The notes under the pieces are model-generated. The model was not told where the DNA came from. It ran no database searches and saw only the letters and a program-made list of their open reading frames with translations. DNA of 57,299 nucleotides, from NCBI GenBank assembly GCA_022573815.1, contig JACZTG010000013.1:1-57299 (forward strand), read 5' to 3'. Of the stretch, positions 47,030 to 54,121 are shown one piece after another. The position numbers were made by a program, and so were the translations under genes. Source of the DNA: Candidatus Neomarinimicrobiota bacterium. GTDB taxonomy: Bacteria; Fidelibacterota; SORT01. Each line of letters opens with the position of its first letter. Within the stretch, counting starts at the first letter, position 1.

Positions 47030-48220
47030 CTATTCTATTATCTCTGTTACTACGCCTGCGCCGACTGTATGTCCGCCCTCGCGGATTGCGAACCTGAGTT
47101 CCTTCTCCATTGCGATTGGCGATATCAATTCAACTTCAAGGTTCACGTTATCGCCCGGCATTACCATCTCGCTCCCATCGGGAAGCTTCACAAGACCCGT
47201 TACGTCCGTTGTGCGGAAGTAAAACTGCGGTCTGTAACCTTTGAAGAACGGCGTGTGACGACCGCCCTCGTCTTTCGACAGGATATATATCTCGCCCCTG
47301 AACTTCGTATGAGGCTTGATCGAACCCGGTTTGGCTACTACCATTCCCCGCTTCAGGTATTCCTTGTCAACTCCGCGCATCAGGAGACCGACGTTATCGC
47401 CTGCCTCTCCACGGTCAAGAAGTTTCCTGAACATCTCAACACCTGTGATTGTCATCTTCTTATCCGCGTCAAGACCCACAAGCTCCATCTCGTCGCCTAC
47501 CGTTACAACACCGCGCTCTATCCTGCCTGTGCCTACCGTTCCGCGCCCCGTTATTGAGAATACATCTTCTATAGGCAACAGGAACGGTTTATCTATCTCC
47601 CGCTCGGGTATGGGTATATAGGAATCAACTGCGTCAAGCAACTCCTGCAGGCATTTGGTCTTCTCAGCGTCATCAGGATTGTTAAGAGCGTCAAGCGCGC
47701 TGCCCTGTATTATCGGTATATCATCGCCCGGGAACTCGTACTTGTTGAGAAGCTCCCGCAGTTCAAGCTCTACGAGCTCGATAAGCTCCGGGTCGTCAAC
47801 CATATCGGTTTTATTTAAAAATACAACTATGGAGGGGACGTTGACCTGACGGGCTAAAAGCACATGCTCTCTCGTCTGAGGCATAGGACCGTCAGCCGCG
47901 GATACTACCAAGATAGCGCCGTCCATCTGGGCGGCTCCCGTTATCATATTCTTGATATAGTCGGCATGACCGGGGCAATCTACGTGAGCGTAATGACGCT
48001 CTTCCGTCTCATACTCAACGTGCGCCGTGGCGATAGTGATGCCGCGCTCTTTCTCTTCAGGCGCGTTATCTATGGAATCAAACGAACGTTCGTCCGCTAA
48101 ACCTTTCTTACTCAAATACATTGTAATGGCGCTGGTCAGTGTGGTCTTACCGTGATCCACATGACCGATCGTTCCGATGTTTACGTGTGGCTTGGTCCTC
48201 TCATACTTTTCCTTAGCCAT
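47030..48220 (-). CDS. tuf: Elongation factor Tu, copy 2 (tRNA-tufB operon)
   Basis: 396 residues, identical in sequence to copy 1. Same GTPase motifs at residues 19-26, 81-85 and 136-139. It follows tRNA-Thr and precedes rpmG, as tufB does in the classic tRNA-tufB operon. The 1244-base homologous tract 47030-48273 matches 31136-32379 with about five mismatches, including one in the upstream spacer. Confidence 0.98.
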   Translation of the reverse strand: MAKEKYERTKPHVNIGTIGHVDHGKTTLTSAITMYLSKKGLADERSFDSIDNAPEEKERGITIATAHVEYETEERHYAHVDCPGHADYIKNMITGAAQMDGAILVVSAADGPMPQTREHVLLARQVNVPSIVVFLNKTDMVDDPELIELVELELRELLNKYEFPGDDIPIIQGSALDALNNPDDAEKTKCLQELLDAVDSYIPIPEREIDKPFLLPIEDVFSITGRGTVGTGRIERGVVTVGDEMELVGLDADKKMTITGVEMFRKLLDRGEAGDNVGLLMRGVDKEYLKRGMVVAKPGSIKPHTKFRGEIYILSKDEGGRHTPFFKGYRPQFYFRTTDVTGLVKLPDGSEMVMPGDNVNLEVELISPIAMEKELRFAIREGGHTVGAGVVTEIIE

Positions 48221-48284
48221 CTATCTCCTCCTCGCCTGACCCGTATCGCGCAGGCTGCTGTTGTATTTCTCAGTCCAAGGTAAG

Positions 48285-48357
48285 AGCCCACGACCGGATT
48301 TGAACCGGTGACCCCGTCCTTACCAAGGACGTGCTCTACCGACTGAGCTACGTGGGC
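48285..48357 (-). tRNA. tRNA-Thr (GGT anticodon)
   Basis: Acceptor GCCCACG/CGTGGGC, D-arm GCTC...GAGC, anticodon loop TTGGTAA, T-arm CCGG-TTCAAAT-CCGG. The 3' CCA is not encoded. It lies 64 bases upstream of tuf, as thrT does in E. coli. Confidence 0.95.
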
Positions 48358-48429
48358 AAATTGCCCAAAAATTCGCATTTCAACTGCCTTAAAATAATCC
48401 AAAAAACCACCCATATAAGACAGCTGCAA

Positions 48430-48458
48430 AAGGTATAAAGGGTAACGTTATCAGTCAA
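48430..48458 (-). promoter_or_regulatory. Promoter for tRNA-Thr(GGT)-tuf
   Basis: On the - strand: -35 TTGACT (48458-48453), 17 bases, -10 TACCTT (48435-48430). The -10 matches that of the rpsL promoter at 35371 (TACCTTT in both). It may be needed because a repeat tract separates this tRNA from the upstream tRNA cluster. Confidence 0.5.
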
Positions 48459-48589
48459 GTAAAAAAGTACCGAAATTAAAATAAATTTGATTATTTTTCC
48501 ATCATACTGAAATGAATTGATAAATTCGGGTAAATCTTCGCACTTTTGAGTGCGATTTTCTGATAAATGCGGTGCGGGTTTTGAAAACA

Positions 48590-48850
48590 GCTCAATATCC
48601 CCTTCTTTTAAAGGAGGGGTGAATTTCGGCGGAGCCGAAAGAAGGGGTGGTTTCAATCAAGTAGCTCGTCATTCTGAGCGTCTGCCCGACTGATGTCGGG
48701 CGGGAAGCGAAGTATCTCCTCCCTGGAGGGAGGTGAGTTTATCCCGATCTATCGGGAGAGGGTGTGATTCTGAAAATATTTTAATATTTTGAGTTACTAA
48801 ACGGTCACACCCCTCCCCTCTGCGAGGTACTCCCCTCAAGGGGAGAGAAA
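48590..48850. repeat. Modular repeats within the tRNA-tuf operon
   Basis: Modules: CCCCTTCTTTTAAAGGAGGG and GAATTTCGGCGGAGCCGAAA, TCATTCTGAGCGTCTGCCCG, CTCCCTGGAGGGAG, CCCTCCCCTCTGCGAGGTAC and CTCCCCTCAAGGGGAG. They lie between tRNA-Gly and tRNA-Thr. From 48358 to 48589 the only feature noted is the promoter at 48430. Confidence 0.82.
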
Positions 48851-48853
48851 AAA

Positions 48854-48927
48854 TGGAGCGGGAGACGAGAATCGAACTCGCATGGCTGGCTTGGAAGGCC
48901 AGGGCTCTACCATTGAGCTACTCCCGC
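48854..48927 (-). tRNA. tRNA-Gly (TCC anticodon)
   Basis: Acceptor GCGGGAG/CTCCCGC, D-arm GCTC...GAGC, anticodon loop CTTCCAA, T-arm GCGAG-TTCGATT-CTCGT. The 3' CCA is encoded, followed by six Ts. Confidence 0.95.
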
Positions 48928-48949
48928 ATTTACTTCGAGCAAATTACTG

Positions 48950-49032
<83 letters not shown>

Positions 49033-49035
49033 ATG

Positions 49036-49111
49036 TGGAGCCACCAGCAGGAATCGAACCCGCGACCTGCTGATTACAAATCAGCTGCTCTTCCATCTGA
49101 GCTATGGTGGC
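49036..49111 (-). tRNA. tRNA-Thr (TGT anticodon)
   Basis: Acceptor GCCACCA/TGGTGGC, anticodon stem GCTGA/TCAGC with loop TTTGTAA, T-arm GCGGG-TTCGATT-CCTGC. The 3' CCA is encoded. It is first in the Thr-Tyr-Gly-Thr-tuf order. Confidence 0.95.
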
Positions 49112-49583
49112 GCTACAGCCAAGTAATCTCAAATATAATTTAGTCATAGTCAAGATTTAATTCACCAATAATAGAGAGATATCTCATAATAATTCACTTT
49201 GATCCGATAGTAATTCTTATGGCGACATCAGTGATAATAGGGATATTGGAACAAAACCTTCAAGCAGCGGGAGACTCTTTCCTCCAATCTGTGGTGGCAA
49301 AATGTGACTTGGCTAACATTAATAGTGCTAATAAGTTGACGATAATCACACAAAACAGTGTAAAACGCTTAAATCGTGTAAAATGTGCTTTGCGTCATAC
49401 CTCGTTATCTGAATAACTATCATATTTGCAGCAACTGAAAAATGAGAAGGAAAATGAAAAATATGAATAATACAGTCAGGCGGGAAAGAGCAGGATACGG
49501 ATACTGATGGGAACTGAATTTTCCACAGATAGCGTTTTGCCTTCGATGAAAATTATTGAAATAAATCTGAAAGGAGTAAACTA
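49112..49583. other. Gene-free region with candidate promoter for the tRNA operon
   Basis: AT-rich. On the - strand near 49122-49152 lie TTGACT and, ten bases on, TATATTTG. The latter fits the Bacteroidota -7 element TAnnTTTG, but the spacing to TTGACT is too short for a standard pair, so the exact promoter is uncertain. A 65-codon + strand frame at 49219 and a 17-codon frame at 49454 have no recognisable features. The + strand side leads to the pilin-like gene. Confidence 0.4.
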
Positions 49584-49970
49584 ATGGGACAACAACAATT
49601 ACTACTCATTGTCCTGGGAACCATCATCGTCGGTGTGGCGGTGATCGTAGGCATAAATATGTTTACCACGGGCGCCGTGAACGCGGAACGGGACGCTCTA
49701 TTACAGGACGTTAATGCGGTGGCAGCCTCAGCCGCATCTTACTGGCGTAAACCCTCTGCTTTGGGAGGCGGAAACAGAACGTTCGTCGGCGTCACAGACG
49801 TGACTACATTCGGGGCTGATTCGTCAAATGCTAACGGTAACATCATTATGTCAGCGGTTACGGCAACAAGTTTCACGGTAACCGCGACAGGAGCCAATGA
49901 AGGCGTCATAATTGTAGCAAGCATTACGCAGCAGGGCGTTTCGGGTACTCCCACAATAACGCTGCCATAA
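49584..49970 (+). CDS. Pilin-like protein A with a very short leader
   Basis: 128 residues. After MG comes a strong hydrophobic helix, QQQLLLIVLGTIIVGVAVIV (residues 3-22), then a globular part with AASAASYWRKPSALGGGNRT and FVGVTDVTTFGADSS and a beta-rich end (TATSFTVTATGANEGVIIVA). The MG-Q start resembles short prepilin-type leaders cleaved after Gly, though the usual Glu at +5 is missing. A good AAGGAG ribosome site is present. It is related to the next gene. Probably a surface filament subunit or minor pseudopilin; function unproven. Confidence 0.6.
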   Translation: MGQQQLLLIVLGTIIVGVAVIVGINMFTTGAVNAERDALLQDVNAVAASAASYWRKPSALGGGNRTFVGVTDVTTFGADSSNANGNIIMSAVTATSFTVTATGANEGVIIVASITQQGVSGTPTITLP

Positions 49971-49989
49971 GAGAGATAACAATAATCTG

Positions 49990-50017
49990 TTAGCGGCAGC
50001 TTAACAGCTGCCGCTAA
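49990..50017 (+). terminator. Hairpin after pilin-like gene A
   Basis: A 12-bp perfect stem (TTAGCGGCAGCT and its complement) with loop TAAC. There is no strong T tract, so it may stabilise the message or give partial termination before gene B. Confidence 0.6.
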
Positions 50018-50067
50018 TAAACACTAAAAAAGTATTAAATAGAAAGATATACAATAGGAGCCGTTTT

Positions 50068-50562
50068 ATGAACCAGGAAAGATCATCAACGTTAGTAGTC
50101 GGAATCGCCATCTTCGGAATTCTGATAATGACCGCTATCGGCTGGTATGTAATTGACGATGTGAAGACTCAAAATGAACTTTTCCACAGCAAAGTTTACG
50201 GTCAATACGAATATCTTCTTGCCGACTTTGATATAGAACGCAGAGTATTACTTATGGAATTTAACAGTCTTATGCAGGGAGTGCAGGAAATTTCTCAGAC
50301 AGCCAAATCATTTTGGGATATGCCTGTTTCGAGAGGGATTCAGCGTCCGAAATTTATCGGTGCGAAGCAGATAACCGCATTCGCTACCGACTCCACTTTC
50401 GAGTGGGGTACTTACGAAATCGCCAGTATATCGGACGACCATTTCACAGTTGTCGCCAAAGGCAGATATACAGGATTAGAATTTTCCGCCATCATAAATA
50501 AAGATGGATTGGTCTCATGGAAACCGGTAAAAATGCCTCCTTTAGACAGGATTAAAAGATGA
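50068..50562 (+). CDS. Pilin-like protein B, paralogue of A
   Basis: 164 residues. Residues 8-30 form a membrane helix (TLVVGIAIFGILIMTAIGWY). The globular part repeats the layout of protein A: QTAKSFWDMPVSRGIQRPKF, then IGAKQITAFATDST and a beta-rich end (DDHFTVVAKGRYTGLEFSAI). Between them is a longer charged helix (NELFHSKVYGQYEYLLADFD). AGGAG precedes the ATG. Its N-terminus lacks the MGQQQ leader, so it may be a minor subunit or membrane partner of A. Confidence 0.55.
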   Translation: MNQERSSTLVVGIAIFGILIMTAIGWYVIDDVKTQNELFHSKVYGQYEYLLADFDIERRVLLMEFNSLMQGVQEISQTAKSFWDMPVSRGIQRPKFIGAKQITAFATDSTFEWGTYEIASISDDHFTVVAKGRYTGLEFSAIINKDGLVSWKPVKMPPLDRIKR

Positions 50563-50596
50563 GGCATTCAATGTAAATTTTATTAGAATTCCTAAC

Positions 50597-50660
50597 AACC
50601 ACAATGCTCCGCCATTTAAAGGTAAATTGCTCATGGTGCTACCCTTTGGCGGGGCATTAT
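50597..50660 (+). terminator. Imperfect hairpin after pilin-like gene B
   Basis: Arms ATGCTCCGCCATTTAAAGG and CCTTTGGCGGGGCAT pair imperfectly around a loop of about 22 bases; the following sequence is TATCTT. A plausible terminator for the pilin-like pair. Confidence 0.5.
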
Positions 50661-50769
50661 CTTATCTGTATTAACCGCTCCCCGCATTCTGCGGGACTTA
50701 GCCCCTATCCCTTCCTTTCAAAGGATGGGTGAATACCAAAGTCAAAATATGCAACGAATTGACACTATA

Positions 50770-50805
50770 GAGGTAATATCGGCAATATATTGCCGATATT
50801 ACCTC
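50770..50805 (+). terminator. Perfect 36-bp palindrome followed by T5
   Basis: Arms of 18 bases (50770-50787 and 50788-50805) are exact reverse complements with no spacer; TTTTT follows on the + strand. It may be a terminator, but it lies about 200 bases after the last gene and 130 before the next, so another role is possible. The rest of 50563-50939 holds a few repeat fragments (CTCCCCGCATTCTGCGGGAC) and no gene. Confidence 0.65.
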
Positions 50806-50939
50806 TTTTTATCATCTGATTTATACTTCCCCGCCGCAAATAGCCGCAAATCCGGCGTTTCATATATTTGGTACGAGATTTGCTCTAAATAAACACAGTA
50901 GTTGAATTGCAACACAATTTTGGAGGGGGAGAGTTTAAA

Positions 50940-51215
50940 ATGGACGAGTTAGACCTGATTCGCGCGGTATCAAAAGAATGCGGGTTACCACAATACCAGA
51001 CGTACGAAATTCTCAATTCGTTAGCATCAAATATACGGGAAATGTTACGAAATCAAGGAAGCGTGACCCTATCCGGGTTGGGAACTTTTTACAGTTCTGT
51101 TCAATCAAGGAAAAACAATAAAAGTTTGACCGCCGGAGAGGCGATAAAGTACTACGTCACTCATGTCCCTGAGTTTCATCCGGCGTCCAAATTGTTGTCT
51201 ACTTTGGAAGACTGA
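50940..51215 (+). CDS. HU/IHF-like DNA-binding protein
   Basis: 91 residues from ATG at 50940 with a very strong ribosome site (GGAGGGGGAGAG). The N-terminal helices (MDELDLIRAVSKECGLPQYQ, YEILNSLASNIREMLRNQGS) and VTLSGLGTFYSSVQSRKNNK with the end HVPEFHPASKLLSTLED follow the HU/IHF pattern. The arm tip has lost the usual RNP motif (here KNNKSLTAGEAI), so DNA bending may differ. A nucleoid protein or a specialised relative. Confidence 0.7.
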   Translation: MDELDLIRAVSKECGLPQYQTYEILNSLASNIREMLRNQGSVTLSGLGTFYSSVQSRKNNKSLTAGEAIKYYVTHVPEFHPASKLLSTLED

Positions 51216-51358
51216 CCGAGTTTGGATTAAACTCTCCCGAATCTCCTTCCGGGATTCATTCTAAAAAATCTTATCTTAACGAAGCCATCTTCTTTGTCTG
51301 TCGGATGCACCAGACCGAAGTCGGTAGAAGTATATTCCGGATGACAGATCGAATGCGC

Positions 51359-51465
51359 TTATTTGTTGACTCTATCTAACTCTTTCCTGACTATCTTTCC
51401 CAATATCTCAACGGTATAGGGCTTGGTGACATAGCTGCCGACTCCAAGCTTTTGAGCCCGTCAAT
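51359..51465 (-). pseudogene. Remnant of a response-regulator receiver domain
   Basis: On the - strand about 33 residues read RAQKLGVGSYVTKPYTVEIL followed by GKIVRKELDRVNK and a stop. This is the C-terminal end of a CheY-like receiver, with the conserved Lys-Pro (TKP). A TGA stop lies directly before it, and no phospho-acceptor region is present, so it is a fragment. The remaining part of 51216-51673 holds repeat scraps and no gene. Confidence 0.6.
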
Positions 51466-51673
51466 TCCAAGATACGGATATATTCAAATCAAGCTAATTC
51501 GAATATTCCGAAATCATCTATCGGGATTCGCAATGACAAGAAGACAGACTAATTTGAATTATAAAAAATCTATAAATCAGATTAGCAACTTCGCATTTAT
51601 TTTGCACGAAACCCTTTTACTTTCTCATCGTTTCATTTTATTCTTACAGATCGTCTTCTTATAGGATAATGCT

Positions 51674-53236
51674 ATTAACCGGTACGATTACATTATTATA
51701 GGTTCAGGATTCGGCGGCTCAGTATCCGCTATGCGGCTTTCCGAAAAGGGATATAAAGTCCTTGTAGTGGAAAAAGGGAAATGGTTCGGCGCTGAAGACT
51801 TCCCCAAGACAAATTGGAACCTGAAGAAGTGGCTCTGGCTTCCGCTTCTCAAATTTCACGGTTTTTTCAAGATAACTCTATTCAAGAATATCACTATTTT
51901 GTCGGGTGTTGGAGTCGGCGGAGGCTCGCTCGTTTATGCTAATGTCCTCCCCGTTCCGGAAAGTAAGTTCTTTAATTCCGGTTCGTGGGCAAACCTCAAC
52001 GATTGGGAAAGCGAGCTCGAACCCTATTATAAGGAAGCGCTGCGGATGCTGGGCGCAACTCTCAATCCCCGCTTAGAAATCGGCGATATCGCTTTGAAAA
52101 ATCTCGCCTCGAAAATGGGCAAGTCAGGTTCCTTTGCTCCTACCAATGTATCTGTTTATTTCGGTGAAGAGGGAGTCAGCGCTTCCGATCCTTATTTCGA
52201 CGGAAAAGGACCCGACCGAACAGGCTGTATTTTCTGCGGAGGTTGTATGACAGGCTGCCGGCACAACGCGAAAAACAGTCTGGATAAGAATTATCTCTAT
52301 TTCGCCCAGCGCAACGGCGCGGAGATAATAGCCGAATCGGAAGTGACGAACGTGGAACCGATAGACAGTTCATCAGGAAAATACGGCTACAAAGTCAGCT
52401 GGCGAACTTCTACTTCCCTTTTTAAAAAATCCGATCACGCAACAGCCGACGGAATCATATTTGCCGGCGGAGTTCTCGGCACTGTTAAGCTGCTTCTAAA
52501 ACTCAAAAACTCATCACTTCCGAATCTCTCTTCTGCTGTCGGAAAGATGGTTCGCACTAATTCAGAAAGTCTCATCGGTGTTACAACTTTTGATAAAGAA
52601 AAGGTTATGTCCGACGGAATAGCAATCGGCTCGTCCCTGCGGACAGATGAAGATACTCACGTGGAGCCGGTTCGTTACGGAGCGGGTTCGGGATTTTGGA
52701 GATTGCTTATGTTCCCTATGGCTCACGGCAGAAACCCTTTTGTCCGATTAACCAAAGCGTTATGGGATCTCGTTTCCCGACCTATCCAAAATTTGCGTGT
52801 GATGTTCGTTTCAGACTTCGCCAAACGGACGCAGATACTTCTTTTTATGCAATCCATTGACAGTACATTGCGATTTACGAAAGGTCTGTTCGGAATGAGC
52901 TCCTCTATGGAAAGCGGCAAAGCGCCCTCTGCCTTTATTCCCGAAGCCAGGGAGATAACCGAAAAGTTCGCTAAAGAAGTAAACGGTAAACCGATGGTGC
53001 TGCTGACCGAAACTGTTCTCGGCATCCCTACCACCGCTCATATTCTCGGCGGCAGTGTAATGGGAGCCGACGAAAGCGAGGGCGTTATTGACAAAAATAA
53101 CAGAGTATTCGGTTATGAAAATATGCTTGTCTGTGACGGCTCAACGATTTCCGCTAATCCCGGTGTGAACCCGTCTCTGACCATTACCGCTCTTACTGAA
53201 AGAGCTATGAGCTTGATTCCGTCGAAGGGGAGCTGA
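51674..53236 (+). CDS. GMC-family FAD oxidoreductase (cholesterol-oxidase-like)
   Basis: 520 residues if it starts at ATT (51674). The in-frame ATG at 51731 is too late, since it lies inside the FAD-binding fold; the dinucleotide motif YDYIIIGSGFGGSVSAMRL (4-22) precedes it. AGGA lies 7 bases before the ATT, and an in-frame TAG lies 10 bases upstream. The Cys cluster C185, C188, C191, C195 (CIFCGGCMTGC) is the arrangement of this ChoD-like subfamily and resembles a 4Fe-4S site. The C-terminal NPGVNPSLTITALTERA signature is complete. It oxidises an alcohol substrate that cannot be named here. Confidence 0.85.
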   Translation: MNRYDYIIIGSGFGGSVSAMRLSEKGYKVLVVEKGKWFGAEDFPKTNWNLKKWLWLPLLKFHGFFKITLFKNITILSGVGVGGGSLVYANVLPVPESKFFNSGSWANLNDWESELEPYYKEALRMLGATLNPRLEIGDIALKNLASKMGKSGSFAPTNVSVYFGEEGVSASDPYFDGKGPDRTGCIFCGGCMTGCRHNAKNSLDKNYLYFAQRNGAEIIAESEVTNVEPIDSSSGKYGYKVSWRTSTSLFKKSDHATADGIIFAGGVLGTVKLLLKLKNSSLPNLSSAVGKMVRTNSESLIGVTTFDKEKVMSDGIAIGSSLRTDEDTHVEPVRYGAGSGFWRLLMFPMAHGRNPFVRLTKALWDLVSRPIQNLRVMFVSDFAKRTQILLFMQSIDSTLRFTKGLFGMSSSMESGKAPSAFIPEAREITEKFAKEVNGKPMVLLTETVLGIPTTAHILGGSVMGADESEGVIDKNNRVFGYENMLVCDGSTISANPGVNPSLTITALTERAMSLIPSKGS

Positions 53237-53254
53237 GCAGTTTAATTTTGTGTC

Positions 53255-53395
53255 ATTGCGGGCGAAGTAATGACCGAAGAATTTGTCTTCCCCTCCTTTC
53301 CAAGGAGGGGATAAAGGGGTGGTTATCTATAATCAATCTCAGTTCTTTCGGTTTCGCAATATTGAGATTGCCGCGTTATTCCGGCTAAAACAGCC
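53255..53395. repeat. Modular repeat after the GMC gene
   Basis: It contains TCATTGCGGGCGAAGTAATG, CCCCTCC-N7-GGAGGGG with the GGGGTGGTT tail, and GAGATTGCCGCGTTATTCCG. Same modules as at 963-1065 and 5417. Confidence 0.8.
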
Positions 53396-53400
53396 GATTC

Positions 53401-53772
53401 CTAATTCATACTCGACACGTTTTCATCCCCCCAATTCAAGCGGCGTTTTACACTGTCGAGCATCCTGATTTGAGCTTCATTATAGACTGAATCCGCAAAG
53501 GCAATTTCTGCGAGGGAAATTAGGAGGTTATCTCTCATTTCTTCATCCAAATGTGGAAGAGCTTTAACGCACTGTCTGCCGTAAATCAGAGCCTCTTCGA
53601 TGTTCATCTTAGAAAAGTCTTCAATTTCTCGGACAACTTCGCTGTGAGAGAATCCGTATCTTGCCATGAGTTCCCTGAGCTTCGCAATCTCCTTCATATC
53701 AATTCGCTCGTCACTACCCGCCATAGCAATACACAATCCTATAAATGCTTTTTTTGGCTCAAATTTATGCAT
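53401..53772 (-). CDS. TerB-like helical protein
   Basis: 123 residues, all-helical. The repeated pattern CIAMAGSDERIDMKEIAKLR and SLAEIAFADSVYNEAQIRML fits the TerB family (acidic residues after each A-x-A-D turn bind divalent metal in relatives). TerB is linked to tellurite and stress responses, but stand-alone homologues are common and unassigned. It stands alone, facing the GMC gene. Confidence 0.6.
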   Translation of the reverse strand: MHKFEPKKAFIGLCIAMAGSDERIDMKEIAKLRELMARYGFSHSEVVREIEDFSKMNIEEALIYGRQCVKALPHLDEEMRDNLLISLAEIAFADSVYNEAQIRMLDSVKRRLNWGDENVSSMN

Positions 53773-54121
53773 CCGTACAACTTAACCTCCCGAACATGGC
53801 GCATCCCAATCGTACCAATAATTTAACAGGAATAATATATGGTAGTGTGTTCTCCGTCAAATCGGCATTAAACGAGTTAAATGCTTTTAACTCAATAATT
53901 TAGCAATAGCTCCCTAAACGAAAAAATAATGGAATCGAATATCAGCATAAGTGCCATATTATCAATTAGATAGGTTATTTTTTTGATTCTTTCTCTTCAA
54001 TGAATCTAAATTGGTACCATAATTCTTCTTTTATATGTGTTGCAGAGTTAATATATTTTAAGTCAGTATTTCATCTTTGGAATAAAGTGTAAAAATCATT
54101 TCGGACTTAACGGGAGCTGGA
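53773..54121. other. Gene-free AT-rich spacer
   Basis: No gene or repeat module is seen. It must hold promoters for the divergent TerB-like and kinase genes; a weak TTGATT, 17 bases, CTAAAT pair lies near 53982-54010, but it is not convincing. Confidence 0.4.

Noticed and set aside
49219-49416. 65-codon + strand frame
   Set aside because: No ribosome site, no recognisable pattern, mixed composition; not supported as a gene.
49454-49507. 17-codon frame with a fair ribosome site before the pilin-like gene
   Set aside because: Too short, and no coupling to the next gene; could be chance.
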